Positions 7,770-17,020 of a stretch of 64,000 bases of DNA are shown here, piece by piece. The stretch lies in NCBI GenBank assembly GCA_018669975.1, contig JABHSK010000005.1, positions 1 to 64,000 on the forward strand, read 5' to 3'. The notes below the pieces were generated by a model. That model was not told the origin of the DNA. It did no database searches and saw nothing but the letters and a program-made list of their open reading frames with translations. The translations under genes and the position numbers were made by a program. The stretch comes from Candidatus Parcubacteria bacterium. Its GTDB lineage: Bacteria; Patescibacteria; ABY1; UBA1558; GWA2-36-10. The stretch's first letter is position 1; each line of letters starts with the position of its first letter.

Positions 7770-8636
7770 ATGTCAGCTTTAGGAAAAGGACTGGGTTCTC
7801 TAATACCCAATAAAAAACCAATCGAAGGAGCTAGTGGTTTCACAGGCTCTGATGATGATTTTGATACAGCCGGTAAAAAAATTCATTATGTATCACCTGA
7901 TAAGATTAGTTCAAATCCCTGGCAACCACGTACGCATTTTGATAGAGGCAAGTTGGATGAATTAGCGGAGTCTATCAAGCAGCATGGTATTTTACAACCA
8001 TTAGTAGTCACCAAAGAAACCGATGGTTATCAATTGATAGCTGGCGAAAGAAGGCTCAAAGCAGCGGGGATATTAAATCTATCAGAGGTGCCGATTATTA
8101 TTAGAGAGGCAAGTGATAGAGATAAATTAGAACTTTCTATTATTGAAAATATTCAACGTCGTGATTTAAATCCAGTTGAAACAGCTAATAGTTACAAACG
8201 TCTAATGGAAGAATTTGGGCTTAGCTATGATCAAATTGGTGAGCAAGTTGGCAAGAGTCCGTCTACTGTCTCCAACATGATTCGCATTCTTAAATTACCT
8301 GTAGTGGTTAAAGAGGCTATAGAAGAAGGTAAAATTACCTTATCACATGCCAAATATATTTTGAGTTTTCCAACTAAAGCAGAACAAATAAAGATATTCA
8401 AAAAGGTTCTCAAGGAAAGTATGAGTATTGGTAATTTAGGTGAGTTAGCCAAAAAGACTGCTGCCAAAGATAAACAAAAACAGCCGCGGGATCCTGTGTT
8501 AGCTTCATGGGAAGATAAAATTACTAAGAACTTAGGAGCCAAGACGACTATTCAAAAACGAGGAGAAAGAGGACAAATAAAAATTAAGTTTTTCTCTCAC
8601 GCAGAATTAAAAAATATATTAGATAAACTAGAATAA
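7770..8636 (+). CDS. parB: ParB/Spo0J centromere-binding protein
   Basis: 288 residues. The N-terminus carries the ParA-stimulating start (SALGKGLGSLIP). The ParB/Srx CTPase domain follows (ISSNPWQPRTHFD, LQPLVV, IAGERRLKAA, SIIENIQRRDLNP), then a helix-turn-helix (SYDQIGEQVGKSPSTVSNMI) and a dimerising C-terminal part. The GERR motif binds CTP/parS in this family. Forms an operon with parA and ends at the terminator at 8642. Confidence 0.95.
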   Translation: MSALGKGLGSLIPNKKPIEGASGFTGSDDDFDTAGKKIHYVSPDKISSNPWQPRTHFDRGKLDELAESIKQHGILQPLVVTKETDGYQLIAGERRLKAAGILNLSEVPIIIREASDRDKLELSIIENIQRRDLNPVETANSYKRLMEEFGLSYDQIGEQVGKSPSTVSNMIRILKLPVVVKEAIEEGKITLSHAKYILSFPTKAEQIKIFKKVLKESMSIGNLGELAKKTAAKDKQKQPRDPVLASWEDKITKNLGAKTTIQKRGERGQIKIKFFSHAELKNILDKLE

Positions 8637-8641
8637 AAAAA

Positions 8642-8673
8642 TAGCCCCGACGTAGCTGCGGGGTTATTTTTTT
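8642..8673. terminator. terminator between convergent parB and rel
   Basis: Stem TAGCCCCG / CGGGGTTA, then a T-run on the plus side. The stem overlaps the end of the leftward rel gene and may serve both strands. Confidence 0.8.
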
Positions 8674-10091
8674 ATTTGGCTTTTAATTTTATTTTTAGCC
8701 ATAGAAGTGACGACTATGTTGAGCCAATCTGGGTTAGGATGCTTGCGGCTCTTGTTGGTCATTATTTCTATTACATCACCTGATTTTAATTGTGTGTTGA
8801 GTGATGTTATTTGGCTGTTAACTTTGGCACCAATACATTGGTTGCCAATGTCAGTGTGTATGTAGTAAGCAAAATCTAGTGGGGTAGCGCGTTCAGGTAA
8901 TTCTACTACATCACCATCAGGTGTAAAAACAAATATTTGGTTTAAGAATAAATCATTCTTGACGTGTTTTATGAACTCAGTATTGTCAGTAATGGTTTTT
9001 TGAATATCAATTAAATGCTGGAGCCATTTAGGCGGGTGCTTTCTTTTTCCTAGTATGCCAATTTCCTTATAACGACTGTGAGCGGCTACACCAAATTCTG
9101 CTTCCTCGTCCATCTGTCTGGTACGAATTTGTATTTCAGCTACTTTACCAAAATCAGTAAAAACAGAAGTGTGTAGTGATTGGTAACCATTGGGTTTTGG
9201 TTGGGCTATAAAGTCTTTTACGCGACCTTTTAAAGGAGCCCATCTTTTATGAATAATACCTAGCACACTATAGCAATCAGCTATGTCGTCTACGATTATT
9301 CTTAAGGCAATTAAATCATATAATTTATTTATGTCTTTTCCTTTGCGCAGTAATTTTTTATAAATACTATAAATACTCTTAATACGGCTCTTCATCTGTA
9401 AATACTCGACATTATTTTTGACCAGCATTTTTTGGGTAATTTTTCTTAGCTTTTCAATATATTTTTCTTCAGATTTAAGACGATCAGCTAAATCGTTCAT
9501 TACCCATTTGTATTCTTCAGGATAAACATACGGAAAGGCCAGGTCCTCCAATTTAGTTTTTATACGAAACATTCCTAGGCGATTGGCCAGTGGTGCGTAT
9601 ATCTCCAAAGTTTCTTGAGCAATTCGGAGTCTTTTTTCTGGACGGACACCCTCTAGAGTTTCCATGTTATGTAAACGGTCGGCTAGTTTAATAATAATGA
9701 TACGTAAATCTTTTGACATATATAAAAACATCTTACGTAGATTTTCAGCGTATCTTTCTAAGCCTCTGTATTTTAGAGTACCCAATTTAGTAACGCCCTT
9801 TACCAGATAATGAATGTCATTACCAAAATTATTTTTAACATCCTCAAAAGTAAAATCAGTATCTTCTGGTACATCGTGGAGCAATCCAGCAGCGATGGAA
9901 GGAATGTCCATGTGCATTTTAGCTAGATTATAGGCAGTAGCGATGGAATGATAGATGTAGTCTTCGCTGGTGTTTCTTTTTTGTCCACGGTGTGCTTCTG
10001 AGGCAAAATGAAAAGCCTTAATGACCACATTGATGTCTTCATCAGGGTAATCTAGAGATAATATTCTTTTCAAATCTTCAAAAGTTTTCAT
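8664..10091 (-). CDS. rel: bifunctional (p)ppGpp synthetase/hydrolase, RelA/SpoT type
   Basis: 475 residues from ATG 10091. The N-terminal HD hydrolase keeps HRGQKR, YIYHSI and LLHDVPEDT, so the manganese site looks intact. The synthetase domain has GRVKDFIAQPKPNGYQSLHT and EIQIRT, so both activities are predicted. A TGS domain (QIFVFTPDGDVVELP) ends the protein; the zinc-finger/ACT regulatory part of long Rel proteins is absent. A promoter at 10114-10142 overlaps the upstream in-frame TTG, which fixes the start at 10091. Confidence 0.92.
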   Translation of the reverse strand: MKTFEDLKRILSLDYPDEDINVVIKAFHFASEAHRGQKRNTSEDYIYHSIATAYNLAKMHMDIPSIAAGLLHDVPEDTDFTFEDVKNNFGNDIHYLVKGVTKLGTLKYRGLERYAENLRKMFLYMSKDLRIIIIKLADRLHNMETLEGVRPEKRLRIAQETLEIYAPLANRLGMFRIKTKLEDLAFPYVYPEEYKWVMNDLADRLKSEEKYIEKLRKITQKMLVKNNVEYLQMKSRIKSIYSIYKKLLRKGKDINKLYDLIALRIIVDDIADCYSVLGIIHKRWAPLKGRVKDFIAQPKPNGYQSLHTSVFTDFGKVAEIQIRTRQMDEEAEFGVAAHSRYKEIGILGKRKHPPKWLQHLIDIQKTITDNTEFIKHVKNDLFLNQIFVFTPDGDVVELPERATPLDFAYYIHTDIGNQCIGAKVNSQITSLNTQLKSGDVIEIMTNKSRKHPNPDWLNIVVTSMAKNKIKSQIKK

Positions 10092-10113
10092 ATGTCTGTA
10101 TAGTGCATTATTA

Positions 10114-10142
10114 ATAGTAGTATTTACTGTATTAAATTGCAA
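10114..10142 (-). promoter_or_regulatory. promoter of rel
   Basis: On the minus strand TTGCAA (10142-10137), 17 bp, TACTAT (10119-10114). It lies after the topA terminator and gives a leader of about 16 nt. Confidence 0.65.
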
Positions 10143-10148
10143 GGGTAT

Positions 10149-10177
10149 TAAAAAACCTCGCCAAAGGCGAGGTTTTT
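10149..10177 (-). terminator. terminator of topA
   Basis: A long perfect stem AAAAACCTCGCC / GGCGAGGTTTTT with loop AAA. Read leftward it ends in a T-run just after the topA stop. Confidence 0.9.
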
Positions 10178-10181
10178 ATAT

Positions 10182-12407
10182 TTAATCTTCAGTTAGGTCA
10201 GCGGGATCTACCTTTTTGCTAAAATCGCAGGATTCACATTTGACGGTTGTTTTATTTGCCTGGACCAATAGTTGTTTACAGTCAGGGCAGTATTCACCAG
10301 TGGGTTTAGACCAAGTCAAATGTTCGCAGTCGGGATATTTATTACAACCATAGAACATTCGGCCTCGTTTGCTGCGCTTAACTACCATTTCTCCTTCGCT
10401 ACATTTCGGACATTTTACACCAGTGCCTTTATCTATATTTTTGGTAGTTTTACATTTCGGATAATCACCGCAAGCTAGAAATTTTCCAAAGCGACCAGTT
10501 TTGACGATCATTGGTTTTTCACAATTCGGGCACTTCTCATCAGTGGTCTCTGGCTCTTCTGGCTCACCATCACTGTTGATGGGTTTGGTGTTTTTACAAT
10601 CTGGGTAGTTTGTACAAGCTAGAAATTTTCCAAAGCGACCAAGTTTGATAATCATTGGATTGCTACATTTTTCACAAACCTCGTCAGTTTTTTCTTCAGT
10701 TAGCTTTTTCTTATCTAATTCTTTTTCTTTCTTTTCCAAATTTTTTGCAAATGGTTTGTAGAATTCAGAGATAACTGGACGCCATTCTTTTTTACCATGA
10801 GCAATAGAATCTAGATCATCTTCCATTTGGGCAGTAAAATTGTAACTAACAATGTCATGGAAATGCTCTACTAATAATTTATTAACTATTTCACCCATTT
10901 CAGTTGGAGCTAATCTTTTTTCTTCTTTGGTGACGTATTGTCTGTCTACGACAGTGGCGATAGTTGGTGCGTAGGTAGACGGTCTGCCGATGCCTAGAGA
11001 CTCCATAGCTTTGACCAAACCGGCTTCAGAATATCTTGCTGGTGGTTTAGTAAAGTGTTGTAATGATTCTAATTTTTTCAAATTTAATTCATCACCCTCT
11101 TTAAGTTCTGGTAATTCATTTTCCTGAGCGTTGGTTTTATATACTTTGTGCCAACCATCAAATTTAATCACGCTACCAACAGCCTTTAATAGCCAGTTAG
11201 TATCTTTAGCTTCAATACCCACAGAAGTAGTTTCGGTAATATATTCGGACATCTGTGAAGCTACGGCTCTTTGCCAGATTAAGCTGTATAGTTTGAATTG
11301 TTTACTATCCAAAAACTCTTTAACAGATTCAGGATCATTAGTGACGTCAGTTGGACGGATGGCCTCATGGGCTTCTTGAGATAATTTTGATTTTTTCTTA
11401 AAAACACGACCACCCTCATTAATATATTCTTTACCGAATTTATCAGTCACATAAGTTATTGTATTATCAACAAAATCTTGTGATAGGTTAAGGGAGTCAG
11501 TTCTCATATAAGTAATCAAACCATGATTACCCTTGTCACCCAATTTGATACCCTCATATAATTGTTGAGCAAGCATCATAATTTGTTTAGCGCTATAACC
11601 AAAGCGACGGTGAGCGTCTTGCTGTAGAGTAGAGGTCATAAAAGGAGGTAGGGGAGTTTTTTTGTTTTCCCTAGCTTTGATATTGGATACCAATAAAGTA
11701 GCTGGCTCAATATCTTTGACGGCTTGCTTGGCTTTTGACTCATCAATATCAAACTTGCCTAGAGGCTTGTTATTTTCTTTGTGTAAGGATAATTCAAATG
11801 CTTCAGCATCACCTTTTTGAGCCTCACCCTCAACTGTCCAGTATTCTTCAGGTTTAAATGCTCTGATTTCTTCTTCTCTTTCTACAATCAAACGCACAGC
11901 TACAGATTGTACGCGACCAGCAGAAAGACCTCTAGCAATTTTTTTCCAAAGTAGAGGGGATAATTTATAACCAACTAAGCGATCCAAAACACGACGCGCT
12001 TGTTGGGCGTCTACTAGGTTATTATCTAGTTTGCGTGGATTATCCAAGGCATTGGTAATTGCTTGTTTGGTAATTTCATGAAAAGCAATACGCCTTTCTT
12101 TTTTAGCTGGTAAATCCAACAAATTGTATAGGTGCCAGCTAATAGCTTCTCCTTCACGGTCTTCATCAGTTGCGAAGTAAACCACCTCAGCATCTTTAGC
12201 TAACTTTTTTAATTTAGTGACTGTTTTTTTGGCTCTAGCTGGAACTTCATAGGTAGGCTCAAAATTATCATCCACATCAACACCGAGTTTGCTTTTTGGC
12301 AAATCTCTAACGTGTCCAAATGATGATTCCACTTTGTACTCTTTACCCAAAAAGCCTTTAATGGTTTTAGCCTTAGTTGGGGACTCAACGATTACTAGTT
12401 TTGACAT
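10182..12407 (-). CDS. topA: DNA topoisomerase I
   Basis: 741 residues, type IA topoisomerase that relaxes negative supercoils. The Toprim domain starts at once (LVIVESPTKAKTI) with the acidic triad in FATDEDREGEAISWHL. The active-site tyrosine is in GLITYMRTDS (about residue 300). The core is followed by four C-terminal zinc-ribbon repeats (about residues 605-735), the first three with CxxC and C-x-YPxC pairs; the last reads CPDC...CESC. It lies in a leftward block after folC, with a 44-bp gap. Confidence 0.97.
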   Translation of the reverse strand: MSKLVIVESPTKAKTIKGFLGKEYKVESSFGHVRDLPKSKLGVDVDDNFEPTYEVPARAKKTVTKLKKLAKDAEVVYFATDEDREGEAISWHLYNLLDLPAKKERRIAFHEITKQAITNALDNPRKLDNNLVDAQQARRVLDRLVGYKLSPLLWKKIARGLSAGRVQSVAVRLIVEREEEIRAFKPEEYWTVEGEAQKGDAEAFELSLHKENNKPLGKFDIDESKAKQAVKDIEPATLLVSNIKARENKKTPLPPFMTSTLQQDAHRRFGYSAKQIMMLAQQLYEGIKLGDKGNHGLITYMRTDSLNLSQDFVDNTITYVTDKFGKEYINEGGRVFKKKSKLSQEAHEAIRPTDVTNDPESVKEFLDSKQFKLYSLIWQRAVASQMSEYITETTSVGIEAKDTNWLLKAVGSVIKFDGWHKVYKTNAQENELPELKEGDELNLKKLESLQHFTKPPARYSEAGLVKAMESLGIGRPSTYAPTIATVVDRQYVTKEEKRLAPTEMGEIVNKLLVEHFHDIVSYNFTAQMEDDLDSIAHGKKEWRPVISEFYKPFAKNLEKKEKELDKKKLTEEKTDEVCEKCSNPMIIKLGRFGKFLACTNYPDCKNTKPINSDGEPEEPETTDEKCPNCEKPMIVKTGRFGKFLACGDYPKCKTTKNIDKGTGVKCPKCSEGEMVVKRSKRGRMFYGCNKYPDCEHLTWSKPTGEYCPDCKQLLVQANKTTVKCESCDFSKKVDPADLTED

Positions 12408-12451
12408 ATATAGTAAAAATTAATTACACAATAGTTCGGACTATAGGATAA

Positions 12452-13762
12452 TTATAATTTATTGTCAAGTCTAAGCTTCTTGACGATATCTTTTTCTGTT
12501 ATCCATTTAGTACGCAATTCACCACACAGGAAGAATGAGCCGGTGATTAACACTAGGTCTTTTTTGCCAGCTTTTTTCATAGCCTGGTCTAATGCCTGCC
12601 AAGGATCATTAAGCACTTTAATAGGGGTTTTTGGCGATATTTTAATACTTGTTTTGTACAATTTTCTTAAGTCGGCTGTTTTACGGAAAGTAATCAAAAA
12701 TCTAGTTAGATATACATTGCTAGCCAAGGGTAATAATTTTTTCAAAGCTGGTCGATAATTTTTTTCATTGGTAAACCCCAACACCAAATGTAATTTATTA
12801 TATTTTTGATTTTTTAAGAAATCAACTACATTGCCTAGCTTGTCTGGATTATGCGAACCATCTAGTATTACCAAGGGGTTTTTTTGTATAATTTCTTGTC
12901 TACAGATTAAACTAAAATTGTCTAATAGTTGCTGAGTATTTTTTGGGGTAACCTTAATGGCATTTAAAATGTTGAGTGCCAAGTTTAGATTGCCAGTTTG
13001 TTTTTTAGTTTGGAAATAATTATCAGTTTGGTATTGTTTAGTTAAATTTTCAGTCTTCATTAACCAGGCTCGTTTTTTTCTGCAAACTGTTTTAAAAATC
13101 TTTAGTAATTTTTTATTTTTTTCACCAGTTAAAAATATACTATTGCGTTTGATGATACCGGCTTTATCTCTGGCAATTTTTTCTTTAGTGTCGCCTAGAA
13201 TCTCAGTGTGGTCCAAGCCAATATTCGTGATAGTGGTGACTTTTGGTTTAGTTATCACATTAGTAGCATCATGTGTGCCACCCAAACCAGCTTCTAGTAT
13301 TACCCAGTCGCATTTATTTTTTACAAACCACAGCAAGCCAATGGCTAGAAAAGTTTCAAAGTATGAAATTGATTCAGTGGGAAATTCAGTGACATATTTA
13401 TCTAAAGCGGGCTTGATTTGTTTTTCTAAAATTTGATTTAATTCGCCTGGAGATATCAATTTATTATTGATACTCAATTTTTCTATGCTGGTGGTGGCAA
13501 AAGGGGAGGTGTAGCTACCAGTCTTTAATCCAGAGTCAGCCATTAGGCTTTCTAATAATTTAACAGTAGTTCCTTTACCACTGGTGCCAGCTATATGAAT
13601 TATTTTTAATTTGTCCTGAGGATTACCCAGTAGTTGGAGAAAGTTTTTTAAGCGAATCAAATAAACACTGCGGTCATCAAGGCCTAACATGTACTGTTGT
13701 TTTGGAATATTACTTAGCGATTCCAAAAATTTAATGTCTTGTTGGTATGTTTTATTAAGCAT
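12452..13762 (-). CDS. folC: folylpolyglutamate synthase / dihydrofolate synthase family (Mur ligase fold)
   Basis: 436 residues. The ATP loop reads IAGTSGKGTTV (about 57-67), followed by GSYTSPF, the folate-type ILEAGLGGTHDATN and the magnesium/ligase motif NIGLDHTEILG; a C-terminal domain carries VILDGSHNPDKL. The enzyme adds glutamate to folates in the cytosol. The start overlaps the end of the transporter gene by 8 bases, so translation is coupled. No other folate genes are seen here, which fits salvage; the substrate is inferred from the family. Confidence 0.92.
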   Translation of the reverse strand: MLNKTYQQDIKFLESLSNIPKQQYMLGLDDRSVYLIRLKNFLQLLGNPQDKLKIIHIAGTSGKGTTVKLLESLMADSGLKTGSYTSPFATTSIEKLSINNKLISPGELNQILEKQIKPALDKYVTEFPTESISYFETFLAIGLLWFVKNKCDWVILEAGLGGTHDATNVITKPKVTTITNIGLDHTEILGDTKEKIARDKAGIIKRNSIFLTGEKNKKLLKIFKTVCRKKRAWLMKTENLTKQYQTDNYFQTKKQTGNLNLALNILNAIKVTPKNTQQLLDNFSLICRQEIIQKNPLVILDGSHNPDKLGNVVDFLKNQKYNKLHLVLGFTNEKNYRPALKKLLPLASNVYLTRFLITFRKTADLRKLYKTSIKISPKTPIKVLNDPWQALDQAMKKAGKKDLVLITGSFFLCGELRTKWITEKDIVKKLRLDNKL

Positions 13763-14411
13763 CTTCTTTTCCTTTTAACCACCTGATTCCTAGGTAAGCA
13801 AATGGTGTATCGATTATTGCCAAAATAACTTTGAGAGTGTAGTAGGGCAGGATCAATTGCCACATAAAGGCAAAATCAAACTTTGGCGTCATTTGATAGA
13901 AAGCTATAAATATAAAAATAGTAGTGTCGATAAATTGACTAACTATAGTTGATAGATTATTACGTAGCCAGAGATATTTACCTTTGGTTTTTTTCTTCCA
14001 AAATTCAAAAGCCCAAATATCGTGAAATTGTGAAATGATAAAGGCAATCACAGAGGCTATAAACATACGAGAGCTATTTTTGAAGATTGTCACAAAGGCT
14101 GGATTATTTTCTGCAAATCTTTCGGCTGGTGCGATTAGTATGCTTAGTTGTATAAATAGGAAACTGAAGATTAAAGCAATGGCTGTAGACCAAATTAAGT
14201 TGCTGACAAATTTTCTACCCTTAACCTCAGCCAATACATCAGTAATTAAAAATGTAATTGGTATTAGCCAGATGCCCATCGATACGTTTAGAGAAAATAC
14301 ATTTATTATTTTAATACCTACTATATTAGCTAGTATTATGGAGGTTACAAAAATTATCTGCATTAAAATAATTTTTCTCCCCACAGATATATTATTAGTA
14401 TTTAAATTCAT
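13755..14411 (-). CDS. queuosine precursor transporter (YhhQ/VUT family)
   Basis: 218 residues, an integral membrane protein with about six helices. DVLAEVKGRKFVSNLIW early on and SQFIDTTIFIFIAFY later match the YhhQ/QPTR (VUT) family, which imports preQ0/preQ1 or queuine. A tgt gene, the enzyme that inserts these bases into tRNA, is in the same window at 25846. The start overlaps the dprA stop as ATGA, and the end overlaps folC. It probably supplies tRNA modification by salvage. Confidence 0.87.
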   Translation of the reverse strand: MNLNTNNISVGRKIILMQIIFVTSIILANIVGIKIINVFSLNVSMGIWLIPITFLITDVLAEVKGRKFVSNLIWSTAIALIFSFLFIQLSILIAPAERFAENNPAFVTIFKNSSRMFIASVIAFIISQFHDIWAFEFWKKKTKGKYLWLRNNLSTIVSQFIDTTIFIFIAFYQMTPKFDFAFMWQLILPYYTLKVILAIIDTPFAYLGIRWLKGKEDA

Positions 14412-15457
14412 ATTATTTCCACTTGGTTAAATTGATTAGTTTTAACAAGGCCTCGAATTTCTAATTCTGAGATTATGATACTTACAGAATTCAAAGGCAC
14501 TTGTAATTGTTGACGCAATTGTTCCAAGTTCATAGGTTCTGTTTGTAATAGAGTGTAAATTTTAGCATGATTTTTATTTTTAAAAACAACTTTATTTTTT
14601 GAAGAAGACTTTTTTAGAGAATAAGTTTTTAAGATGTCCCCAGCATCTGCTAGTATGTTAGCGCCATTGGCTATCAGTGAGTTTGGTCCCTGACTTAGTC
14701 GGAGATTTATATTACCAGGCAAAGCATATATGTCTCGACCCTCATCTAGAGCCACCTGAGCGGTAATTAGTGTGCCTGATTTAAGGGCACCAGATATAAC
14801 TACAGTAGCTTTAGATAGGCCAGCCAAGATACGATTACGTTTAGGAAAATAGTGTAGTTGAGGGCGACTATATTCAGGGTACTCGGATAATAGTAAGCCA
14901 CCTTCATTGATGATCTCTTGAGCTAGCTTAATATTGCTTTGGGGATAGAGTACATTTTTGTGCAACCCAGAGCCTAGTACAGCTATAGTGGGTAATTTAT
15001 TATCTAGGGCAGCTTGATGGCCAACTGAATCCATGCCTATGGCCAAGCCACTGACTATGTTTAGATCAGTATTGGCCAGATCACCAACTATTTTAATAGC
15101 GTTGGTTTGATGGTAAGTGGTTAGGGTACGCGAACCGACCATGGTTAAAAGATTTTTGTTTTGTAGTAACTTTATATTACCACGATAGAACAAAAATAGT
15201 GGTGGGTCATAGATGGTCTTCAGTAGAGCGGGATATTCATCATCTAATATGCTGATATAGTTTTCCTGTATTTTTTTAAATTCAGACTTAGAATTTTGCA
15301 GAAAACGCTTATCTTTTTCTTTCTCGCTAATAATTTGTGATACCCTACCTTGTTTATCAGAGTCAGCCTGGATAAAATTCCAGATAGAGGCATCGCTGAT
15401 GCCTTTTATTCTCGTCAAAAAGAACAAATAAAAATTTTTGTCGAAATCGCTTTTCAT
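14408..15457 (-). CDS. dprA: DNA processing protein DprA
   Basis: 349 residues. A short N-terminal helix-hairpin part (LTRIKGISDASIWNFI) precedes the Rossmann-like core: TMVGSRTLTTYH, IVSGLAIGMDSVGHQAAL, IAVLGSGLHKNVLYP, PKRNRILAGLSKATVV and SGTLITAQVALDEGRDIYAL are clear DprA motifs. A winged-helix C-terminus of about 70 residues follows. DprA loads RecA on incoming single-stranded DNA, which fits natural DNA uptake. First gene of the leftward block. Confidence 0.95.
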   Translation of the reverse strand: MKSDFDKNFYLFFLTRIKGISDASIWNFIQADSDKQGRVSQIISEKEKDKRFLQNSKSEFKKIQENYISILDDEYPALLKTIYDPPLFLFYRGNIKLLQNKNLLTMVGSRTLTTYHQTNAIKIVGDLANTDLNIVSGLAIGMDSVGHQAALDNKLPTIAVLGSGLHKNVLYPQSNIKLAQEIINEGGLLLSEYPEYSRPQLHYFPKRNRILAGLSKATVVISGALKSGTLITAQVALDEGRDIYALPGNINLRLSQGPNSLIANGANILADAGDILKTYSLKKSSSKNKVVFKNKNHAKIYTLLQTEPMNLEQLRQQLQVPLNSVSIIISELEIRGLVKTNQFNQVEII

Positions 15458-15486
15458 ATTTATTTGTGAATATTTAACTAGTTGTT

Positions 15487-15515
15487 ATCATAATATATAC
15501 GAAAAAATTTGTAAA
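15487..15515 (-). promoter_or_regulatory. promoter of the dprA block
   Basis: On the minus strand TTTACA (15515-15510), 17 bp, TATGAT (15492-15487), 30 bp before the dprA ATG. It probably drives dprA, the transporter, folC and topA. Confidence 0.65.
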
Positions 15516-15582
15516 ATTGACCTTCTTTACTTTATTAAAATTAATTGTTATTATGTAGACACAAAATTAACGTATTAAATTT

Positions 15583-16122
15583 ATGCCTACCACAAGAAAA
15601 ACTACCGCTGCCAAGAAACCAGCAGCTAAACCACGTGTTAAAAAGAGAGACGAAGAAGATTTGTTAGAATTTGAACAGTTTGTTTCTCAAAACCCAAAAT
15701 CTGGTATTAACAATAAAGGTTTGATTTTTTCTACCTTGTTAGTAGTAGTGATTATTTTAGCAGCCATATCTATTTTTTCTTTACGCACCACTAAAACTGT
15801 CGTAAAAGGGGAACCTACATTCAAAGCTGTGTCTCTAGATAATGGTTTGATATATTATGCCAAGGTAATGAAAGAGGATAGTATGAATGTCTATTTGGAT
15901 GACGTGTACTATATACAGACCCAACAACAGACAATACCCGCTGAGGAAGAGGGTGGCGAACCACAAGTAATTAATGTGCCAGTTTTAATAAAACGTGGAC
16001 AAGAATTACATAAACCAGAAGGCCCATTACAGATTAATAGAGATAGGGTCATGGCCATTGAAGATATAGGCGCCGACTCAGAGATAATTACGGAGATAAA
16101 TAGGATAAATAGTTTACGATAA
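15583..16122 (+). CDS. single-pass membrane protein with basic N-terminus
   Basis: 179 residues, not recognised. A Lys/Ala/Thr-rich N-terminus of about 45 residues (TTRKTTAAKKPAAKPRVKKR) resembles nucleic-acid-binding tails. It is followed by one transmembrane helix (FSTLLVVVIILAAISIFSL, about 49-68) and an extracytoplasmic domain of about 110 residues rich in acidic and beta-type sequence. Monocistronic, with its own terminator. It is probably a conserved protein of the lineage; function unknown. Confidence 0.75.
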   Translation: MPTTRKTTAAKKPAAKPRVKKRDEEDLLEFEQFVSQNPKSGINNKGLIFSTLLVVVIILAAISIFSLRTTKTVVKGEPTFKAVSLDNGLIYYAKVMKEDSMNVYLDDVYYIQTQQQTIPAEEEGGEPQVINVPVLIKRGQELHKPEGPLQINRDRVMAIEDIGADSEIITEINRINSLR

Positions 16123-16139
16123 CACTATAAAAAATTATG

Positions 16140-16167
16140 CCCCGTGCCATTTGGCGCGGGGTTTTTT
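16140..16167 (+). terminator. intrinsic terminator
   Basis: Stem CCCCGTGCC / GGCGCGGGG (one G-U pair), loop ATTT, six Ts. Ends the gene at 15583-16122. Confidence 0.9.
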
Positions 16168-16241
16168 GATTAATAGCCTTCTTCTAGCATTTTAGATTAT
16201 ATGTTATAGTATAGGCAATAATAGTTTTTAACTCTAAGATT

Positions 16242-16616
16242 ATGAACAATGAAAAAAAAGTCATAATTGTGGAAGACGAGGTAGCCTTATCAAAGGCGCT
16301 ACAAGCCTCTTTAGTAGAAAACAACATAGGTTTTCTAGCTGCCTATGATGGTAAAGAGGCCTTGGATATGATCAACTCTCAAAAACCAGATTTGATTTTA
16401 CTTGATCTTATGTTGCCAAAGTTAGATGGTTTTGCTTTGTTAAAAATTTTAAAAGATCAAGCAGAGACAAAAGATATTCCAGTTATTGTTTTGAGTAATC
16501 TTGGTCAAGAAGACAGTATAGCCAAAGCAGTGGAGCTGGGCATTGTTGATTACACAGTTAAAGCCACTGTTGATCTGGAGGATGTCATAGATAAGATAAA
16601 AAAATATTTAGTATAA
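16242..16616 (+). CDS. CheY-like response regulator receiver, copy 1
   Basis: 124 residues, a stand-alone receiver domain with no output domain. The acidic pocket is E11-D12, the phospho-acceptor is D55 (LILLDLMLP), the switch serine is in VIVLSNLG, and the conserved lysine is in DYTVKA. It lies 26 bp before a close paralogue and in the same direction as a histidine kinase, so it is probably phosphorylated by that kinase. Confidence 0.9.
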   Translation: MNNEKKVIIVEDEVALSKALQASLVENNIGFLAAYDGKEALDMINSQKPDLILLDLMLPKLDGFALLKILKDQAETKDIPVIVLSNLGQEDSIAKAVELGIVDYTVKATVDLEDVIDKIKKYLV

Positions 16617-16642
16617 AAGAATTAATATTTAGCTCTAAAATT

Positions 16643-17017
16643 ATGAACAAAGAGAAAAAAGTCATAATCGTAGAAGATGAGGTGTCCCTATCAAAAGCAT
16701 TGCAAGCTGCTTTAACAGAAGAGGATATTAAATTTATTACAGCCTATGATGGTAAAGCAGCCTTGGATATGATCAACTCTCAAAAACCAGATGTCATTTT
16801 ACTTGATATAATGTTACCCAAGATGGATGGTTTTTCCTTGTTGGAAATTTTAAAAGGTCAGCCAGAGACAAAGGATATTCCAGTTATCATTCTAAGTAAT
16901 CTGGGTCAAGAAGAGGACATAGAAAAGGGAAAACAATTAGGCGCAGTAGATTATGTTGTTAAAGCGCGAATTGATTTAGAAAATTTTGTAGCCAAAGTAA
17001 AAAAATATTTGTCTTAA
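16643..17017 (+). CDS. CheY-like response regulator receiver, copy 2
   Basis: 124 residues, a tandem duplicate of the gene before it. Same phospho-acceptor (VILLDIMLPKMDG, D55) and same SNLGQE and VVKA motifs. The two genes share a long identical DNA run around the GCCTTGGATATGATCAAC segment, while their C-terminal halves differ (EEDIEKGKQLGA against EDSIAKAVELGI), which suggests recent duplication or gene conversion followed by divergence. Ends 3 bp before the kinase gene. Confidence 0.9.
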   Translation: MNKEKKVIIVEDEVSLSKALQAALTEEDIKFITAYDGKAALDMINSQKPDVILLDIMLPKMDGFSLLEILKGQPETKDIPVIILSNLGQEEDIEKGKQLGAVDYVVKARIDLENFVAKVKKYLS

Positions 17018-17020
17018 AAC

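Noticed and set aside
14035..14430. A 131-codon plus-strand ORF opposite the transporter gene.
   Set aside because: It is the antisense of a hydrophobic membrane protein, which often leaves long open frames; the minus frame has family motifs and coupled overlaps.
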